From positions 1 to 56,512 of the forward strand of contig JAJTEO010000020.1 in assembly GCA_021300395.1 (NCBI GenBank): DNA of 56,512 nucleotides. The letters run 5' to 3'. Shown one piece after another: positions 6,650-15,978 of the stretch. Made by a program: the position numbers and the translations under genes. The notes under the pieces are model-generated. The model made no database searches. It was not told where the DNA came from and saw only the letters and a program-made list of their open reading frames with translations. The DNA is from Fluviicola sp. Lineage in GTDB: Bacteria; Bacteroidota; Bacteroidia; Flavobacteriales_D; Crocinitomicaceae. Numbering within the stretch: position 1 is the first letter of the stretch; each line of letters begins with the position of its first letter.

Positions 6650-7900
6650 ATGTTAACTCGTTTTTTGATTGTGACCGTTATTTGGTTGCTGGTAGATTTA
6701 TATGTTTTTCAAGCTGTGAAAACAGTTTTAAGCGGAATGAACAGTACAACTAGTTCAATCATTCTTTGGGCTTATTGGATCGTTGATATTACATTGATTT
6801 TAATTATTCTTTATCTTGGAGCAACAGGGAAATTTTCTCATGGTCCGAATAAGAATTTCAACTGGATTATGGGAGCGATGATCATCATTCTTGTTCCAAA
6901 ATTAGTTGTAACGCCATTTTTATTAATTGAAGACATTGCTCGATTTGTTCAAGGGACTTATTCTTTTATTGTAACAAAAATGAATGGGATCACAAAACAA
7001 GGAAACTTTTTACCTGAACGTCGAAAATTTGTGAGTATTGTTGGGTTAAGCATCGCATCAATTCCATTCATCGGAACGCTTTACGGAGTTGTAAAAGGGA
7101 AATATGATTACCGAGTACATCGTGTGAAATTAGCGTTCAAAGATTTACCTGAAGCTTTTCATGGATTTACAATTACGCAATTATCTGATATTCATTCTGG
7201 AAGTTTTGATGATCCGATTGCGGTGCAACGAGGTATTGATATTGCGAAATCTCAAAAAAGCGATTTAATGGTTTTTACGGGAGATTTAGTAAACAATCAT
7301 GCGGAAGAGATGAATGATTGGATTGAACATTTTAGTCAATTAACAGCTCCTTATGGAAGTTATTCTATTCTAGGAAATCATGATTATGGCGATTATATTC
7401 CATGGCCTTCAGAAGAAGCGAAAGCTCAAAACTTGGAAAATCTAAAAAAAGTCCATGAAAAAATCGGTTTCAAATTATTACTAAACGAACATTTGCACAT
7501 CGAAAAAGACGGCGAAAAAATGGCGTTGATCGGTGTTGAAAATTGGGGTAAAAAAGGGTTTGTGAAACATGGCGATTTAAACAAAGCAACTGAAAATTTA
7601 GAAGACGATTTATTCAAAATTTTATTATCTCACGATCCATCACATTGGGATGCAGTAACCTTGGATCACGACAAACACATTCATTTAACACTTTCAGGTC
7701 ACACGCACGGAATGCAATTTGGGATCGAAATCCCAGGATTCAAATGGAGTCCATCGAAATACATTTACCCTCAATGGGCTGGAGCTTATGAGAAAAAAGG
7801 GAAATATATATATGTTAACCGTGGCTTTGGTTTCTTAGGATTCCCTGGTAGAGTAGGGATTATGCCAGAAATTACGGTGATTGAATTGGTGAAAGCTTAA
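6650..7900 (+). CDS. Membrane-anchored metallophosphoesterase (YkuE-like)
   Basis: A 416-residue protein. The first 150 residues carry about four hydrophobic segments (near residues 3-25, 38-60, 72-95, 125-147). The rest is a calcineurin-like phosphoesterase domain with all five metal motifs: DIHSG, GDLVNN, GNHDYGD, LLSHDPSHW and SGHTHGMQFG. It probably uses two metal ions. YkuE/LpxG-type enzymes act on phospholipids or UDP-diacylglucosamine, so a membrane-lipid substrate is plausible but unproven. The gene appears monocistronic, with a near-consensus -7 box (TATCTTCG) shortly upstream. Confidence 0.88.
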   Translation: MLTRFLIVTVIWLLVDLYVFQAVKTVLSGMNSTTSSIILWAYWIVDITLILIILYLGATGKFSHGPNKNFNWIMGAMIIILVPKLVVTPFLLIEDIARFVQGTYSFIVTKMNGITKQGNFLPERRKFVSIVGLSIASIPFIGTLYGVVKGKYDYRVHRVKLAFKDLPEAFHGFTITQLSDIHSGSFDDPIAVQRGIDIAKSQKSDLMVFTGDLVNNHAEEMNDWIEHFSQLTAPYGSYSILGNHDYGDYIPWPSEEAKAQNLENLKKVHEKIGFKLLLNEHLHIEKDGEKMALIGVENWGKKGFVKHGDLNKATENLEDDLFKILLSHDPSHWDAVTLDHDKHIHLTLSGHTHGMQFGIEIPGFKWSPSKYIYPQWAGAYEKKGKYIYVNRGFGFLGFPGRVGIMPEITVIELVKA

Positions 7901-7945
7901 ATTGTCAATGTTATCAAAGTTACACAGCCATAAACTCAAACGACT

Positions 7946-7953
7946 TAAATTTG
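7946..7953 (+). promoter_or_regulatory. -7 box TAAATTTG upstream of thioredoxin
   Basis: An exact TAnnTTTG match, 11 nt before the ATG at 7965. Confidence 0.5.
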
Positions 7954-7964
7954 TGAATAAATAA

Positions 7965-8264
7965 ATGAAAATGGGAAAATTCAACGAAATCATAAAATCA
8001 CAAACACCAACCTTGGTGGATTTTTATGCCACTTGGTGCGGACCTTGTAAAATGATGCACCCTGTTTTAGACGAGTTAAAACAAAAAATGGGAAATAAAG
8101 TCAACATCCTAAAAATCGATGTCGATAAAAATCCTGCGGTAGCTGATAAATTTCAAATTCGAGGCGTTCCAACTTTTATCTTATTCAAAAATGGAAAGTT
8201 AATTTGGAAGCAAAGCGGCGGAATGAGTGTAAGTACATTAAAGCAAAAAATAGAATCTGTTTAA
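7965..8264 (+). CDS. Thioredoxin
   Basis: A 99-residue cytosolic disulfide reductase. It has the WCGPC active site (C25 and C28) in FYATWCGPCKMMHP, the cis-proline loop RGVPTFILFKNGK, and a buried Asp in VDFYA. It is somewhat short, as only the thioredoxin fold is present, with no signal peptide. The ATG at 7971 is an alternative start. It stands alone between the phosphoesterase and topoisomerase III, with its own promoter and terminator. Confidence 0.92.
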   Translation: MKMGKFNEIIKSQTPTLVDFYATWCGPCKMMHPVLDELKQKMGNKVNILKIDVDKNPAVADKFQIRGVPTFILFKNGKLIWKQSGGMSVSTLKQKIESV

Positions 8265-8300
8265 GAATTCGATATAATTTGAGCGAAGAAAAGGTTTTTA

Positions 8301-8340
8301 AAATAGATAGGGGTGCGATTAATCGTGCCCCTATCTATTT
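8301..8340 (+). terminator. Strong hairpin after thioredoxin
   Basis: A perfect 13-bp stem, AAATAGATAGGGG (8301-8313) with CCCCTATCTATTT (8328-8340), and a 14-nt loop. The T-tract is short, so termination is likely but not certain. It is nearly palindromic throughout. Confidence 0.7.
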
Positions 8341-8418
8341 ATAAACATCATCGAACAATCTGCTTTTTTGTGGATAACTTTGTTCTGTTCGAAAGTCAAT
8401 AAACAAACACAAAATCCC

Positions 8419-8426
8419 TACTTTTG
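8419..8426 (+). promoter_or_regulatory. -7 box TACTTTTG, 5 nt before the topB start
   Basis: The order is TACTTTTG, CAGTT, ATG. The predicted transcription start is within a few nt of the start codon, so the mRNA would be leaderless or nearly so. Confidence 0.5.
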
Positions 8427-8431
8427 CAGTT

Positions 8432-10546
8432 ATGAAATTATGCATTGCCGAAAAGCCAAGTGTTGCAAAAGATATCGCTGAAATTATAGGCGCTAAACAG
8501 CGTTTTGATGGTTACTATGAAGGTAACGGATATCGAGTAACATGGACTTTTGGACATCTTTGCACCTTAAAAGAACCTCACGATTACAACGAAAAATGGA
8601 AGTATTGGAAATTAGAAGATTTGCCAATTATTCCTACAAATTTCGGAATCAAAGTCATCGAGGATTCAGGAGTTAAAAAACAATTTACGACGATTGAACG
8701 TTTAGTTGAAAACTGCTCAGAGGTGATCAACTGCGGGGATGCTGGGCAAGAGGGAGAATTAATCCAGCGATGGGTTTTATTGAAAGCAAAATGCAAAGTT
8801 CCTATCAAGCGTTTATGGATTTCGTCTTTGACCGAAGAAGCCATTCGTGAAGGTTTTGAAAAATTAAAAGAATCAAAGCAATACGATAATTTATATGCTG
8901 CAGGTAGTGCCCGTGCCATCGGAGATTGGATGTTGGGTATCAATGCAACGCGTTTATTCACGAAAAAATTTGGTCAAGGAAAAGTAACACTTTCTATCGG
9001 AAGGGTTCAAACACCAACCTTGGCGATGATCGTTCAACGTCAAAAAGAAATTGATGCATTCCGTGGCGAAGATTATTGGGAACTTAAAACAAAATACAGA
9101 GATACCGAATTTTTGTGTCAAATAGATCGTTTGAAATCGGCTGATAAAGCACAAAAGGGTTTAGAATATATTCAAGGAAAAGATTTCGAAATTACTTCCT
9201 TCGAACAAAAAGAAGGGAAAGAGGGAAATCCAAGATTGTTTGACTTAACAGCCTTACAAGTTGAAGCCAATCGGAAATTTGGATTCTCTGCTGATGATAC
9301 GTTGAAGCACATTCAGAATTTATACGAGAAAAAGTTTGTGACTTATCCAAGGGTTGATACAACTTATCTTTCAGAAGATTTACATCCAAAAATTCCAGCT
9401 GTATTAAATGGAATGAAGTATTATTCTCGTTTGATCGAACCTTTGATGCAGAAACCAATTCCAAAATCAAAGGCCGTTTTCGACGATAAAAAAGTAACAG
9501 ATCACCACGCGATTATCCCAACTGGAATTGTTCCTTCTGGTATTTCGCCTGCTGAAAATCAAGTGTATGATTTAATTGCGAAACGTTTTATCGCAGTTTT
9601 TTATCCTGAATGTAAAGTTTCGAATACAACTGTTTTGGGTCAAGTAGAAAAATTGGAATTCAAAGCAACAGGAAAACAAATCATCGAACCAGGTTGGAGA
9701 GCAGTATACGCTGACGAAACAACAAAAAAAGAAACGGCTGACGAAGAACGGATCATGCCGCATTTCGATGAAGGAGAAAAAGGACCACATGAACCTTATG
9801 TTCACCAAGGAAAAACAACTCCGCCAAAACCATATACAGAAGCAACATTATTACGTGCAATGGAAACCGCTGGTAAACAGGTGGATGATGAAGAAATGCG
9901 AGAATTATTGAAAGACAACGGAATCGGACGTCCTTCTACACGTGCAAATATCATCGAGACTTTGTTCCGTAGACGTTACATCGAACGTAAAAAGAAAAAT
10001 ATAGTAGCCACTCCAACTGGCATGGATTTAATTGATACCATTCAAAGTGAATTATTAAAAAGTGCTGAATTAACTGGAGATTGGGAGCGTAAATTACGTT
10101 TGATCGAAAAGGGAGAATACCAATTAGATGTATTCAAACAAGAATTATTTCAAATGGTTCGTGAATTAACAGACGATGTGATTTTCAATTCGCACCGCCG
10201 AGTGATTCAAATTATTCCTGAGGGGACAGTCGTTGAAAAACCAAAAGTAGAACGAGCTCCAAGAAAACCAAAGGAAAAAGTTGAATTGGATTCGTTGGAT
10301 TGTCCAAAATGCAAAGCAGCCAAATTAATGAAAGGAAAAGCCGCACTGGGTTGTTCAAATTTCAAAGAATGTGGTTTCAAAATTCCATTTGAATTATTAG
10401 GAAAAAAATTAACTGAATCTCAATTATTAGATTTAATCCAAAAAGGAAAAACAGGTCAAATTAAAGGATTATTAATCCCTGGAAATCCTGAACCTCAAAC
10501 GGGGAAATTTGAATTAGATGCAGGTTTTAATGTTCAATTGGGATAA
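8432..10546 (+). CDS. topB: DNA topoisomerase III (type IA)
   Basis: A 704-residue type IA topoisomerase that passes single strands and decatenates DNA. The TOPRIM domain is at the N-terminus (CIAEKPSVAKDIAEIIGA, then INCGDAGQEGELI with its acidic metal residues). The catalytic tyrosine is Y305 in FVTYPRVDTTYLS. The C-terminus carries a zinc-ribbon-like Cys cluster (CPKCK ... CSNFKECGFK) and a Lys/Pro-rich linker. It is the TopB/TraE-like form common in Bacteroidota. It stands alone, which fits a housekeeping copy; no conjugation genes are nearby, so it does not look like part of a mobile element. Confidence 0.93.
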   Translation: MKLCIAEKPSVAKDIAEIIGAKQRFDGYYEGNGYRVTWTFGHLCTLKEPHDYNEKWKYWKLEDLPIIPTNFGIKVIEDSGVKKQFTTIERLVENCSEVINCGDAGQEGELIQRWVLLKAKCKVPIKRLWISSLTEEAIREGFEKLKESKQYDNLYAAGSARAIGDWMLGINATRLFTKKFGQGKVTLSIGRVQTPTLAMIVQRQKEIDAFRGEDYWELKTKYRDTEFLCQIDRLKSADKAQKGLEYIQGKDFEITSFEQKEGKEGNPRLFDLTALQVEANRKFGFSADDTLKHIQNLYEKKFVTYPRVDTTYLSEDLHPKIPAVLNGMKYYSRLIEPLMQKPIPKSKAVFDDKKVTDHHAIIPTGIVPSGISPAENQVYDLIAKRFIAVFYPECKVSNTTVLGQVEKLEFKATGKQIIEPGWRAVYADETTKKETADEERIMPHFDEGEKGPHEPYVHQGKTTPPKPYTEATLLRAMETAGKQVDDEEMRELLKDNGIGRPSTRANIIETLFRRRYIERKKKNIVATPTGMDLIDTIQSELLKSAELTGDWERKLRLIEKGEYQLDVFKQELFQMVRELTDDVIFNSHRRVIQIIPEGTVVEKPKVERAPRKPKEKVELDSLDCPKCKAAKLMKGKAALGCSNFKECGFKIPFELLGKKLTESQLLDLIQKGKTGQIKGLLIPGNPEPQTGKFELDAGFNVQLG

Positions 10547-10626
10547 CAACAATTCATCGTTCAGAAAATTTGAAGTTTTATCTTTAAGTAACTTAGTTTG
10601 ATCTTAACTTTACAATAAAAATACAC

Positions 10627-11262
10627 GTGAATTTTCTAGATATTTTAATTTTAGTTCCAATCATATATGCAGCTTATAAAGGCTTTAAGCATGGATTGAT
10701 AATTGAAGTTTTTACATTGTTGGCTTTAGTTGTTGGCTTATATGCTGGAATACATTTGTCAGATGGTGTCTCAAAATGGCTAAAAGGAACGTTCGGTTGG
10801 ACTTCTGAATATTTACCTGTGATTTCATTTACCGTTACCTTTTTAGCAGTAGGAGCGATGGTTTATTTCGCTGGGAAAGCAATTGAAAGAGTCATTAAGG
10901 CAGTTAATTTAACACCTGTAAACAAATTCTTTGGATTATTTTTTGCCGCTTTAAAAATGACTTATTTTGTAAGCGTAGGAATTGTATTGATTGAATCATA
11001 CGATGAGAAAAGCCATTTTTTTCCAGTTGAAAAGAAAGAAAGTTCGCTTTTATACAATCCAGTTAAGAAAATTTCGACGACGACCATACCAGGAATGAAT
11101 GAAAGTAGAATCTTCCTGCAAAATGCGTTCAAAGAAGAGTCAGATAGCACAGGTTTAACAGTGGAAGAAATTATAGAAGCGAAAGAAATAGCTGATAGTT
11201 TAGGATTAGATGCAAATGATGCGAAAGAAATAAAATCAATCCATGATCAATATGCGAAGTAG
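10627..11262 (+). CDS. CvpA family inner-membrane protein
   Basis: A 211-residue protein starting with GTG (10627). It has four hydrophobic segments in the first 125 residues and the family pattern FLDILILVPIIYAAYKGFKHG near the start. The rest is a charged tail (EEIIEAKEIADSLGLDANDAKEIKSI). CvpA-type proteins were first linked to colicin V production and are now known as envelope-stress/division-related proteins. It overlaps the next gene by 20 nt, so they are likely co-transcribed. Confidence 0.85.
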   Translation: MNFLDILILVPIIYAAYKGFKHGLIIEVFTLLALVVGLYAGIHLSDGVSKWLKGTFGWTSEYLPVISFTVTFLAVGAMVYFAGKAIERVIKAVNLTPVNKFFGLFFAALKMTYFVSVGIVLIESYDEKSHFFPVEKKESSLLYNPVKKISTTTIPGMNESRIFLQNAFKEESDSTGLTVEEIIEAKEIADSLGLDANDAKEIKSIHDQYAK

Positions 11263-11770
11263 CCTTATTTTAGCTTTATTTTTAAGTCTTTTAACGACCG
11301 TTACTTTTTCCCAAAAGAAAGAATCGAAATGGCAAAATTTAAGGGATACTAAAATTAATATTTCTAAATCAGGACCTTATATTGGAATACAGAAAGGTCA
11401 ACTTATGAATTTAGAAATTGGTTATGAGTACCAATGGAAAAAAGTAAAATTGGTTAAACCAAGAACTAATTCGTTGCATTTAGGAATTAGCTACAATTAC
11501 TTTAACAATGTTTTAGGGTATGAATTTGGCTATTACAACAAAACAGGTCGAGCAAATTTCACTTATGGAATTAATGCAGTTTATTTAACGGATTTTGTTC
11601 ACAATCGCATTGGATTTACACCTGTTATTGGATATAAGTTATTTGGATTTCATTTACAAGCAGGTTATAATTTATTGACTCCATTAACAAATTTTAAAAA
11701 TGTGAATGGACCTTTTCTTTCCCTAAGGTTTTTTATTCTAAGGAAACGAGATTTAGATATTAAAAACTAA
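11243..11770 (+). CDS. Small outer-membrane-type beta-barrel protein, unknown function
   Basis: The signal peptide is MRSSLILALFLSLLTTVTFS, so the true start may be the ATG at 11252, which gives 172 residues. The mature part alternates hydrophobic and polar residues and is full of Tyr, Phe and Gly (LHLGISYNYF, LGYEFGYYNK, GINAVYL, VIGYKLFGFHLQAGYNL), the look of a small 8-strand outer-membrane barrel ending in aromatic FFILRK. No family is recognised. It overlaps cvpA by 20 nt and shares a terminator with the convergent gene. Confidence 0.65.
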   Translation: MINMRSSLILALFLSLLTTVTFSQKKESKWQNLRDTKINISKSGPYIGIQKGQLMNLEIGYEYQWKKVKLVKPRTNSLHLGISYNYFNNVLGYEFGYYNKTGRANFTYGINAVYLTDFVHNRIGFTPVIGYKLFGFHLQAGYNLLTPLTNFKNVNGPFLSLRFFILRKRDLDIKN

Positions 11771-11772
11771 AA

Positions 11773-11801
11773 AAGCGACTCATATTTGAATCGCTTTCTT
11801 A
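11773..11801. terminator. Bidirectional hairpin between two convergent genes
   Basis: AAAGCGA (11773-11779) pairs with TCGCTTT (11792-11798); the stem extends two more pairs past one mismatch. There are A-rich and T-rich flanks, so it can serve both convergent genes. Confidence 0.65.
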
Positions 11802-11818
11802 CTATTATTTAGACCTAA

Positions 11819-12346
11819 TTATTCATCACACATTTTCATGAATTCATCCGTTTGTCTTTCTCCCCAAGTTGGAATTAAAACTGATGAAGTATCTTGAGTT
11901 GGAAATAAAGGTTTTGCTTGTTCGAAAAAAGGTTTTGCTTTTTTACCTCCACCACCAAACATTTTTGGAGTGTAGAATAAAGCGGCACCTTTTAAATAAT
12001 AAATTCTTGGATTGTTTGGGTTTGAGTCATTTGGTTTAATTTCTTTTACTTTATCATAGTATTTATTTGCCATGTCTAAGTATAAATCCCTTCTTTTAGA
12101 ATCTTTTTCTCTATAAGAAATTAACGCTTTAGCATAAGCTGAATAGTAATTCGTAATGAATTCATTTGGATATTTATTTGTCAAGATATCACATGCTGAA
12201 GAAGCAGCCATAAATTGTCCCAAAGTTTTTGCAGTATCTAACTGTTGATAGGTTGCTTTAACGCTTTCTTCTAAAGTTTGAGCTTTAAATGCTTGATTTG
12301 CGATGCAGATAAGTGCAAAGCTTAATGTTGTGATTATTTTTTTCAT
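11819..12346 (-). CDS. Exported TPR-like protein beside a TonB receptor
   Basis: A 175-residue protein with a signal peptide (MKKIITTLSFALICIANQAFKAQ). The mature part is helical, with paired helices (SVKATYQQLDTAKTLGQFMA, YSAYAKALISYREKD) and a Gly-rich loop FGGGGKKAKPFFEQAKPLF. This resembles small tetratricopeptide-type periplasmic proteins. It begins 14 nt after the TonB-receptor gene on the same strand, so the two form an operon. A role as periplasmic partner of the receptor is inference. Confidence 0.7.
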   Translation of the reverse strand: MKKIITTLSFALICIANQAFKAQTLEESVKATYQQLDTAKTLGQFMAASSACDILTNKYPNEFITNYYSAYAKALISYREKDSKRRDLYLDMANKYYDKVKEIKPNDSNPNNPRIYYLKGAALFYTPKMFGGGGKKAKPFFEQAKPLFPTQDTSSVLIPTWGERQTDEFMKMCDE

Positions 12347-12360
12347 TATCAGTTATTAAT

Positions 12361-14520
12361 TTATAATTCGTCTTTGTCAAATTTTGATAAAGATAAGTTG
12401 AATCCGATGAATATTGATCGATATAATGGTGGAGTAATAGCATATCGCTGTGAACCATCCATAGAATATCTATAGCCTAATACGTTTTTCGTATTTAATA
12501 TATTATCAGCACTTAAATAAAATACGGCGAATAAACCTTTTATCGTTGTTAAATAAGATACCGTCATCGCAAAATTTTGATAAGCAGGAGCATGATCTGC
12601 TAAAAAACTTGTTGAATTTGGGTTGTAAAAAGATCTTCCGCTTGAATAAGAGTATGTTGCAGAGAAATTTGTTTGAATTTTCTCAACAAAGTATTTCGCA
12701 ACGATATTTAAATTGTGTTGTGAAACATAGTCAGGTGTTACCTTATCAATATAGTTTTGATAAATTCGTTTTGTATCAATGTAACTATATGAAATCCAAT
12801 AATCTAAATTTTTAATTGTTTTTTTATCTCGAAAGAAGAAATCAATTCCCTGAGCATATCCATTCCCTGAATTATCCAATTCCCCATAATTAAATCGAAA
12901 TTGATTTGGGGTATATGCAACTCCTTTTTCACGAACTAACTGATCGTAGCTTTTATAATAACCTTCAATTCTCAATGTACGATTGTTTCCCATTACTTGA
13001 TAGTTCAACATGTAATGAATGGCTTGTTGAAATCCAGGTCGATAGCCTTGTAATAAATATTGAGTAGATGCAGTTTGATAAAACATACCACCAGCAAATG
13101 AAACTTGACTCGCATTATTTATTTTATAGGCAAAAGCTAATCGAGGTACAACGTTTCCTCGAGCAATAAGTTTAGAATATTCACCTCTGAAACCAGGTTT
13201 TACAGCAAATCTTCTAAAAGGCTTATATTCTCCTTCTACATAACCTGCAGAAAGTAATTCATCAAATTGTCCAATAAGTGTGTCCAATTTTTGAGAATAA
13301 GTAATTCGTTGAATTTCAGAACCTACTAATACATTAAATTTTCTTGAAAATTCATTCCATAATTCCACTCTACCTTGAACGCGATTGTCTGTTTTATACA
13401 ATGGAGTTCCACCAAAGCCAATATTGTCGATGTTGTTACTAAATGAAAAGGCTGAGAAGTATTTTAATGTAGGTTTAATAAAATATCTAAATGAAGTATT
13501 GAAATAGGTGTTTTCGTTTTCTAAATTGAAATTGATTTTATCACCTGCAACAGCTGGATTTGAAATTTGAATTCCTGATTTATTAAAAGAGTTCGAAAAA
13601 TTCATTTTAAAAATACCATTATTATCATCTGTTTTTGAAACAAATCGAGTAGCAAAACTTCCTCCCTGAGGGACAGTATAAAAATCTACGTTTGTAGGAA
13701 CTAATTTATAAAATGGTGTAAGATTGGTGTAGTTTCCAGAGAATTCAATTGAATTTTTATTCATTAATTTAGCTCCAGAAACATATAATCCAGCCATATT
13801 TGCTCCGATGTTTATGGTGCTTTTCTCAGGTAAATCGTTTGTTTGTAAATCTAACACACCTGAAAGTGCTTGTCCATAACGAGCGGTATATCCACCACTA
13901 CTAAATGATGTTCCTTTAAATTGAAATGGGTTAAAACGACTTCTTTGAGATACACCTGGAACGCTACTATTAAAAGCATTTTGCGCAATCATTCCATCAA
14001 TGATCATCGAACTTTCATTCACATCACCACCTCTAACCATTAATCCTGTTTGATCACCACCATTTCGTTGAACTCCTGGTAAAGTTTGAATTGCTCCAAT
14101 AATATCTCCTTGAGCACCTGCAGTCGTCACAATATCTAAGGGTTTAAGAACTGCAACTGATCGGTCATTATTTGCTTCAATTGTTCCTGCTGTGATAATG
14201 ACTTCTTCTAAAATCTTTTGTGGTTCTCGAAGTGTTATTGCAAAACTAATTTCTTTATTTTCTAAAAGAACCACAGTGGTGTAATCTTCGAATCCTATAC
14301 TTGTAACTACAAGTGAATCGTTTCCTTCAAATTTAGTTGAGAAATTAAAAACACCATTTTCATCAGAGCTTGTACCTGTGGTTGCTTTTTTAAGATAAAT
14401 TGTAGCAAATGGAACGGGTTCTCCTTTTTTATCGACAATTTTTCCTTTTATAGTTGATTGACCATAATTTGTAAATGCAATAAATAGAATTGCAAAGAGT
14501 GTGTAAATAGTTAATTTCAT
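12361..14520 (-). CDS. TonB-dependent receptor with carboxypeptidase-like regulatory domain
   Basis: A 719-residue outer-membrane transporter. Order: signal peptide (1-20), a carboxypeptidase-regulatory-like domain (about 22-100: IKGKIVDKKGEPVPFATIYL), plug domain (about 125-230, with GDIIGAIQTLPGVQ and GLMVRGGDVNESSMIIDG), then a beta barrel to a C-terminus ending GFNLSLSKFDKDEL. The substrate is unknown; there is no SusD partner nearby, so it is not a standard glycan system. The plug has a GGDQTGLMVRGGD sequence common in Bacteroidota receptors of unknown ligand. It is followed by the small TPR-like gene. Confidence 0.9.
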   Translation of the reverse strand: MKLTIYTLFAILFIAFTNYGQSTIKGKIVDKKGEPVPFATIYLKKATTGTSSDENGVFNFSTKFEGNDSLVVTSIGFEDYTTVVLLENKEISFAITLREPQKILEEVIITAGTIEANNDRSVAVLKPLDIVTTAGAQGDIIGAIQTLPGVQRNGGDQTGLMVRGGDVNESSMIIDGMIAQNAFNSSVPGVSQRSRFNPFQFKGTSFSSGGYTARYGQALSGVLDLQTNDLPEKSTINIGANMAGLYVSGAKLMNKNSIEFSGNYTNLTPFYKLVPTNVDFYTVPQGGSFATRFVSKTDDNNGIFKMNFSNSFNKSGIQISNPAVAGDKINFNLENENTYFNTSFRYFIKPTLKYFSAFSFSNNIDNIGFGGTPLYKTDNRVQGRVELWNEFSRKFNVLVGSEIQRITYSQKLDTLIGQFDELLSAGYVEGEYKPFRRFAVKPGFRGEYSKLIARGNVVPRLAFAYKINNASQVSFAGGMFYQTASTQYLLQGYRPGFQQAIHYMLNYQVMGNNRTLRIEGYYKSYDQLVREKGVAYTPNQFRFNYGELDNSGNGYAQGIDFFFRDKKTIKNLDYWISYSYIDTKRIYQNYIDKVTPDYVSQHNLNIVAKYFVEKIQTNFSATYSYSSGRSFYNPNSTSFLADHAPAYQNFAMTVSYLTTIKGLFAVFYLSADNILNTKNVLGYRYSMDGSQRYAITPPLYRSIFIGFNLSLSKFDKDEL

Positions 14521-14536
14521 AATTATAATTGAAGAT

Positions 14537-14544
14537 CAAAAGTA
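14537..14544 (-). promoter_or_regulatory. -7 box TACTTTTG upstream of the TonB receptor
   Basis: An exact TAnnTTTG match on the minus strand, 16 nt before the receptor ATG at 14520. Confidence 0.5.
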
Positions 14545-14625
14545 CAAACTTTCGTTAATTGATTTTTGATTAATCGATAAATGGTAAATAATTGACGGTA
14601 AGTTGTACTGAATTTCTTTTTTTAC

Positions 14626-15969
14626 TTATTTCAAAGGTAGGTTTAGCGTAAATGTCGTTCCTTTTCCATAGGTGCTATTTACATGAATTGAACCATCATG
14701 TTCTTCTATAATTAACTTGACATAATATAAACCTAATCCAAATCCTTTAACATTATGAATATTACCTGTTGGAACACGGTAGAATTTATCGAAAATCATT
14801 CGTTGGTCATCTTTTTTGATTCCAAGTCCGTGATCTTCAACTTCAATGAAAAGCATTTTCTTATGATTGTAGGTTTTGATCTTTATTGAAAGGTCTTTAT
14901 CACTATATTTTATTGCATTATCAATCAAATTATAAATAACGTTTGTGATGTGAACTTGATCTGCATTAACAATATATTCGTCTGCTGAAAATTCTAGTTC
15001 TATTGTATTTTCTTCAACTTGATTAAATTCAAAAATATCTTTTGCTTCTTCAATAATTTCATGTAGATTGACCTGTGTTTTTTTCAAAACAAGTTTCTCT
15101 TTATCTAATTTTGCAACATTTAAAACACGTTCCACTTGATTTTCAAGACGTTTATTTTCTTTATGTATTATTTCAGCGTATCGTTTTAATCTATCTGGAT
15201 CTTGCGTAAAATCATTTCTCAATAACATTTCACTAGAAAGGCCAATGGTAGAAATAGGAGTTTTTAATTCATGAGTCATATTATTAATGAAATCATTCTT
15301 CACTTCAGAAAGTCTTTTTTGCTTTAAAATGATGGTTAAAGTGTAGCCAAAAAAGAAAAGAATGATCACAACAATAATTAATACAAAAATCCATGGGGAA
15401 TAGATATCAATATTCGTTGCATTGATTGATTTGGAAACGACATTTGGAAAATAAACAGTAAAATAATGTCCATCTGTTTTCCATTTTAAATTTTTTGAAG
15501 TTATTCCCAACATTGTGTCAGAAATAGGAGAGTAGAGGGAATCTTTTGTAAAATGAATTAGATTTCCGAAAACAATTGAATCTGAAAAGCAATCATAAAT
15601 TCCATATTGAAAATCTTCATGAATGTTTTCATTATAGAGTTCTCTTTTTAGTAAATTTTCAAGGTAAAAAGGATGTAATTCCTCACTGATATCTACAGAG
15701 AAATAATTGGAACTTTGTTGTTTTACAGCGCCATACAAATCAACACTATCTTTATGTTGATTTGTAATACGCTCTAATACATTTCTTAAGGCAATATGTG
15801 TTTGTTCTGAAAACTGTTTTAATTTTAATGAGTCTTCTTTTTCTTGAATCGCAATATTTGTTTCTTGAATCGCAATAGTTTTTCGAATCCAAACCATTTG
15901 CGTAAACAAAATTGTAGCAAGGGACATTATACCAAGTATAATGACTACATTAATATTTTTAGTTTTCAT
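14626..15969 (-). CDS. Sensor histidine kinase, orphan
   Basis: A 447-residue membrane kinase. TM1 is at about 7-27, an extracytoplasmic sensor region at 28-191, and TM2 at about 192-214. The phospho-acceptor is H233 in MTHELKTPIS (HisKA). The catalytic domain has an N-box (VIYNLIDNAIKYSD), G1 (VEDHGLGIKKDD), F-box (FDKFYRV) and G2 (GFGLGLYYVKLI). It lacks an obvious cytoplasmic PAS or HAMP domain. No response regulator is present in the window. The upstream gene on the same strand, 9 nt away, is a rhodanese, so the kinase is probably co-transcribed with it. The sensed signal is unknown. Confidence 0.92.
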   Translation of the reverse strand: MKTKNINVVIILGIMSLATILFTQMVWIRKTIAIQETNIAIQEKEDSLKLKQFSEQTHIALRNVLERITNQHKDSVDLYGAVKQQSSNYFSVDISEELHPFYLENLLKRELYNENIHEDFQYGIYDCFSDSIVFGNLIHFTKDSLYSPISDTMLGITSKNLKWKTDGHYFTVYFPNVVSKSINATNIDIYSPWIFVLIIVVIILFFFGYTLTIILKQKRLSEVKNDFINNMTHELKTPISTIGLSSEMLLRNDFTQDPDRLKRYAEIIHKENKRLENQVERVLNVAKLDKEKLVLKKTQVNLHEIIEEAKDIFEFNQVEENTIELEFSADEYIVNADQVHITNVIYNLIDNAIKYSDKDLSIKIKTYNHKKMLFIEVEDHGLGIKKDDQRMIFDKFYRVPTGNIHNVKGFGLGLYYVKLIIEEHDGSIHVNSTYGKGTTFTLNLPLK

Positions 15970-15978
15970 GTGAAGTTA

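Noticed and set aside
6544-6753. A 69-residue open frame before and inside the phosphoesterase gene
   Set aside because: It has no family features and overlaps the strong start of a recognised gene in another frame.
8432-10546. Topoisomerase III as a sign of a conjugative element
   Set aside because: No relaxase, tra genes, integrase or att-like repeats are near; all neighbours are core genes.
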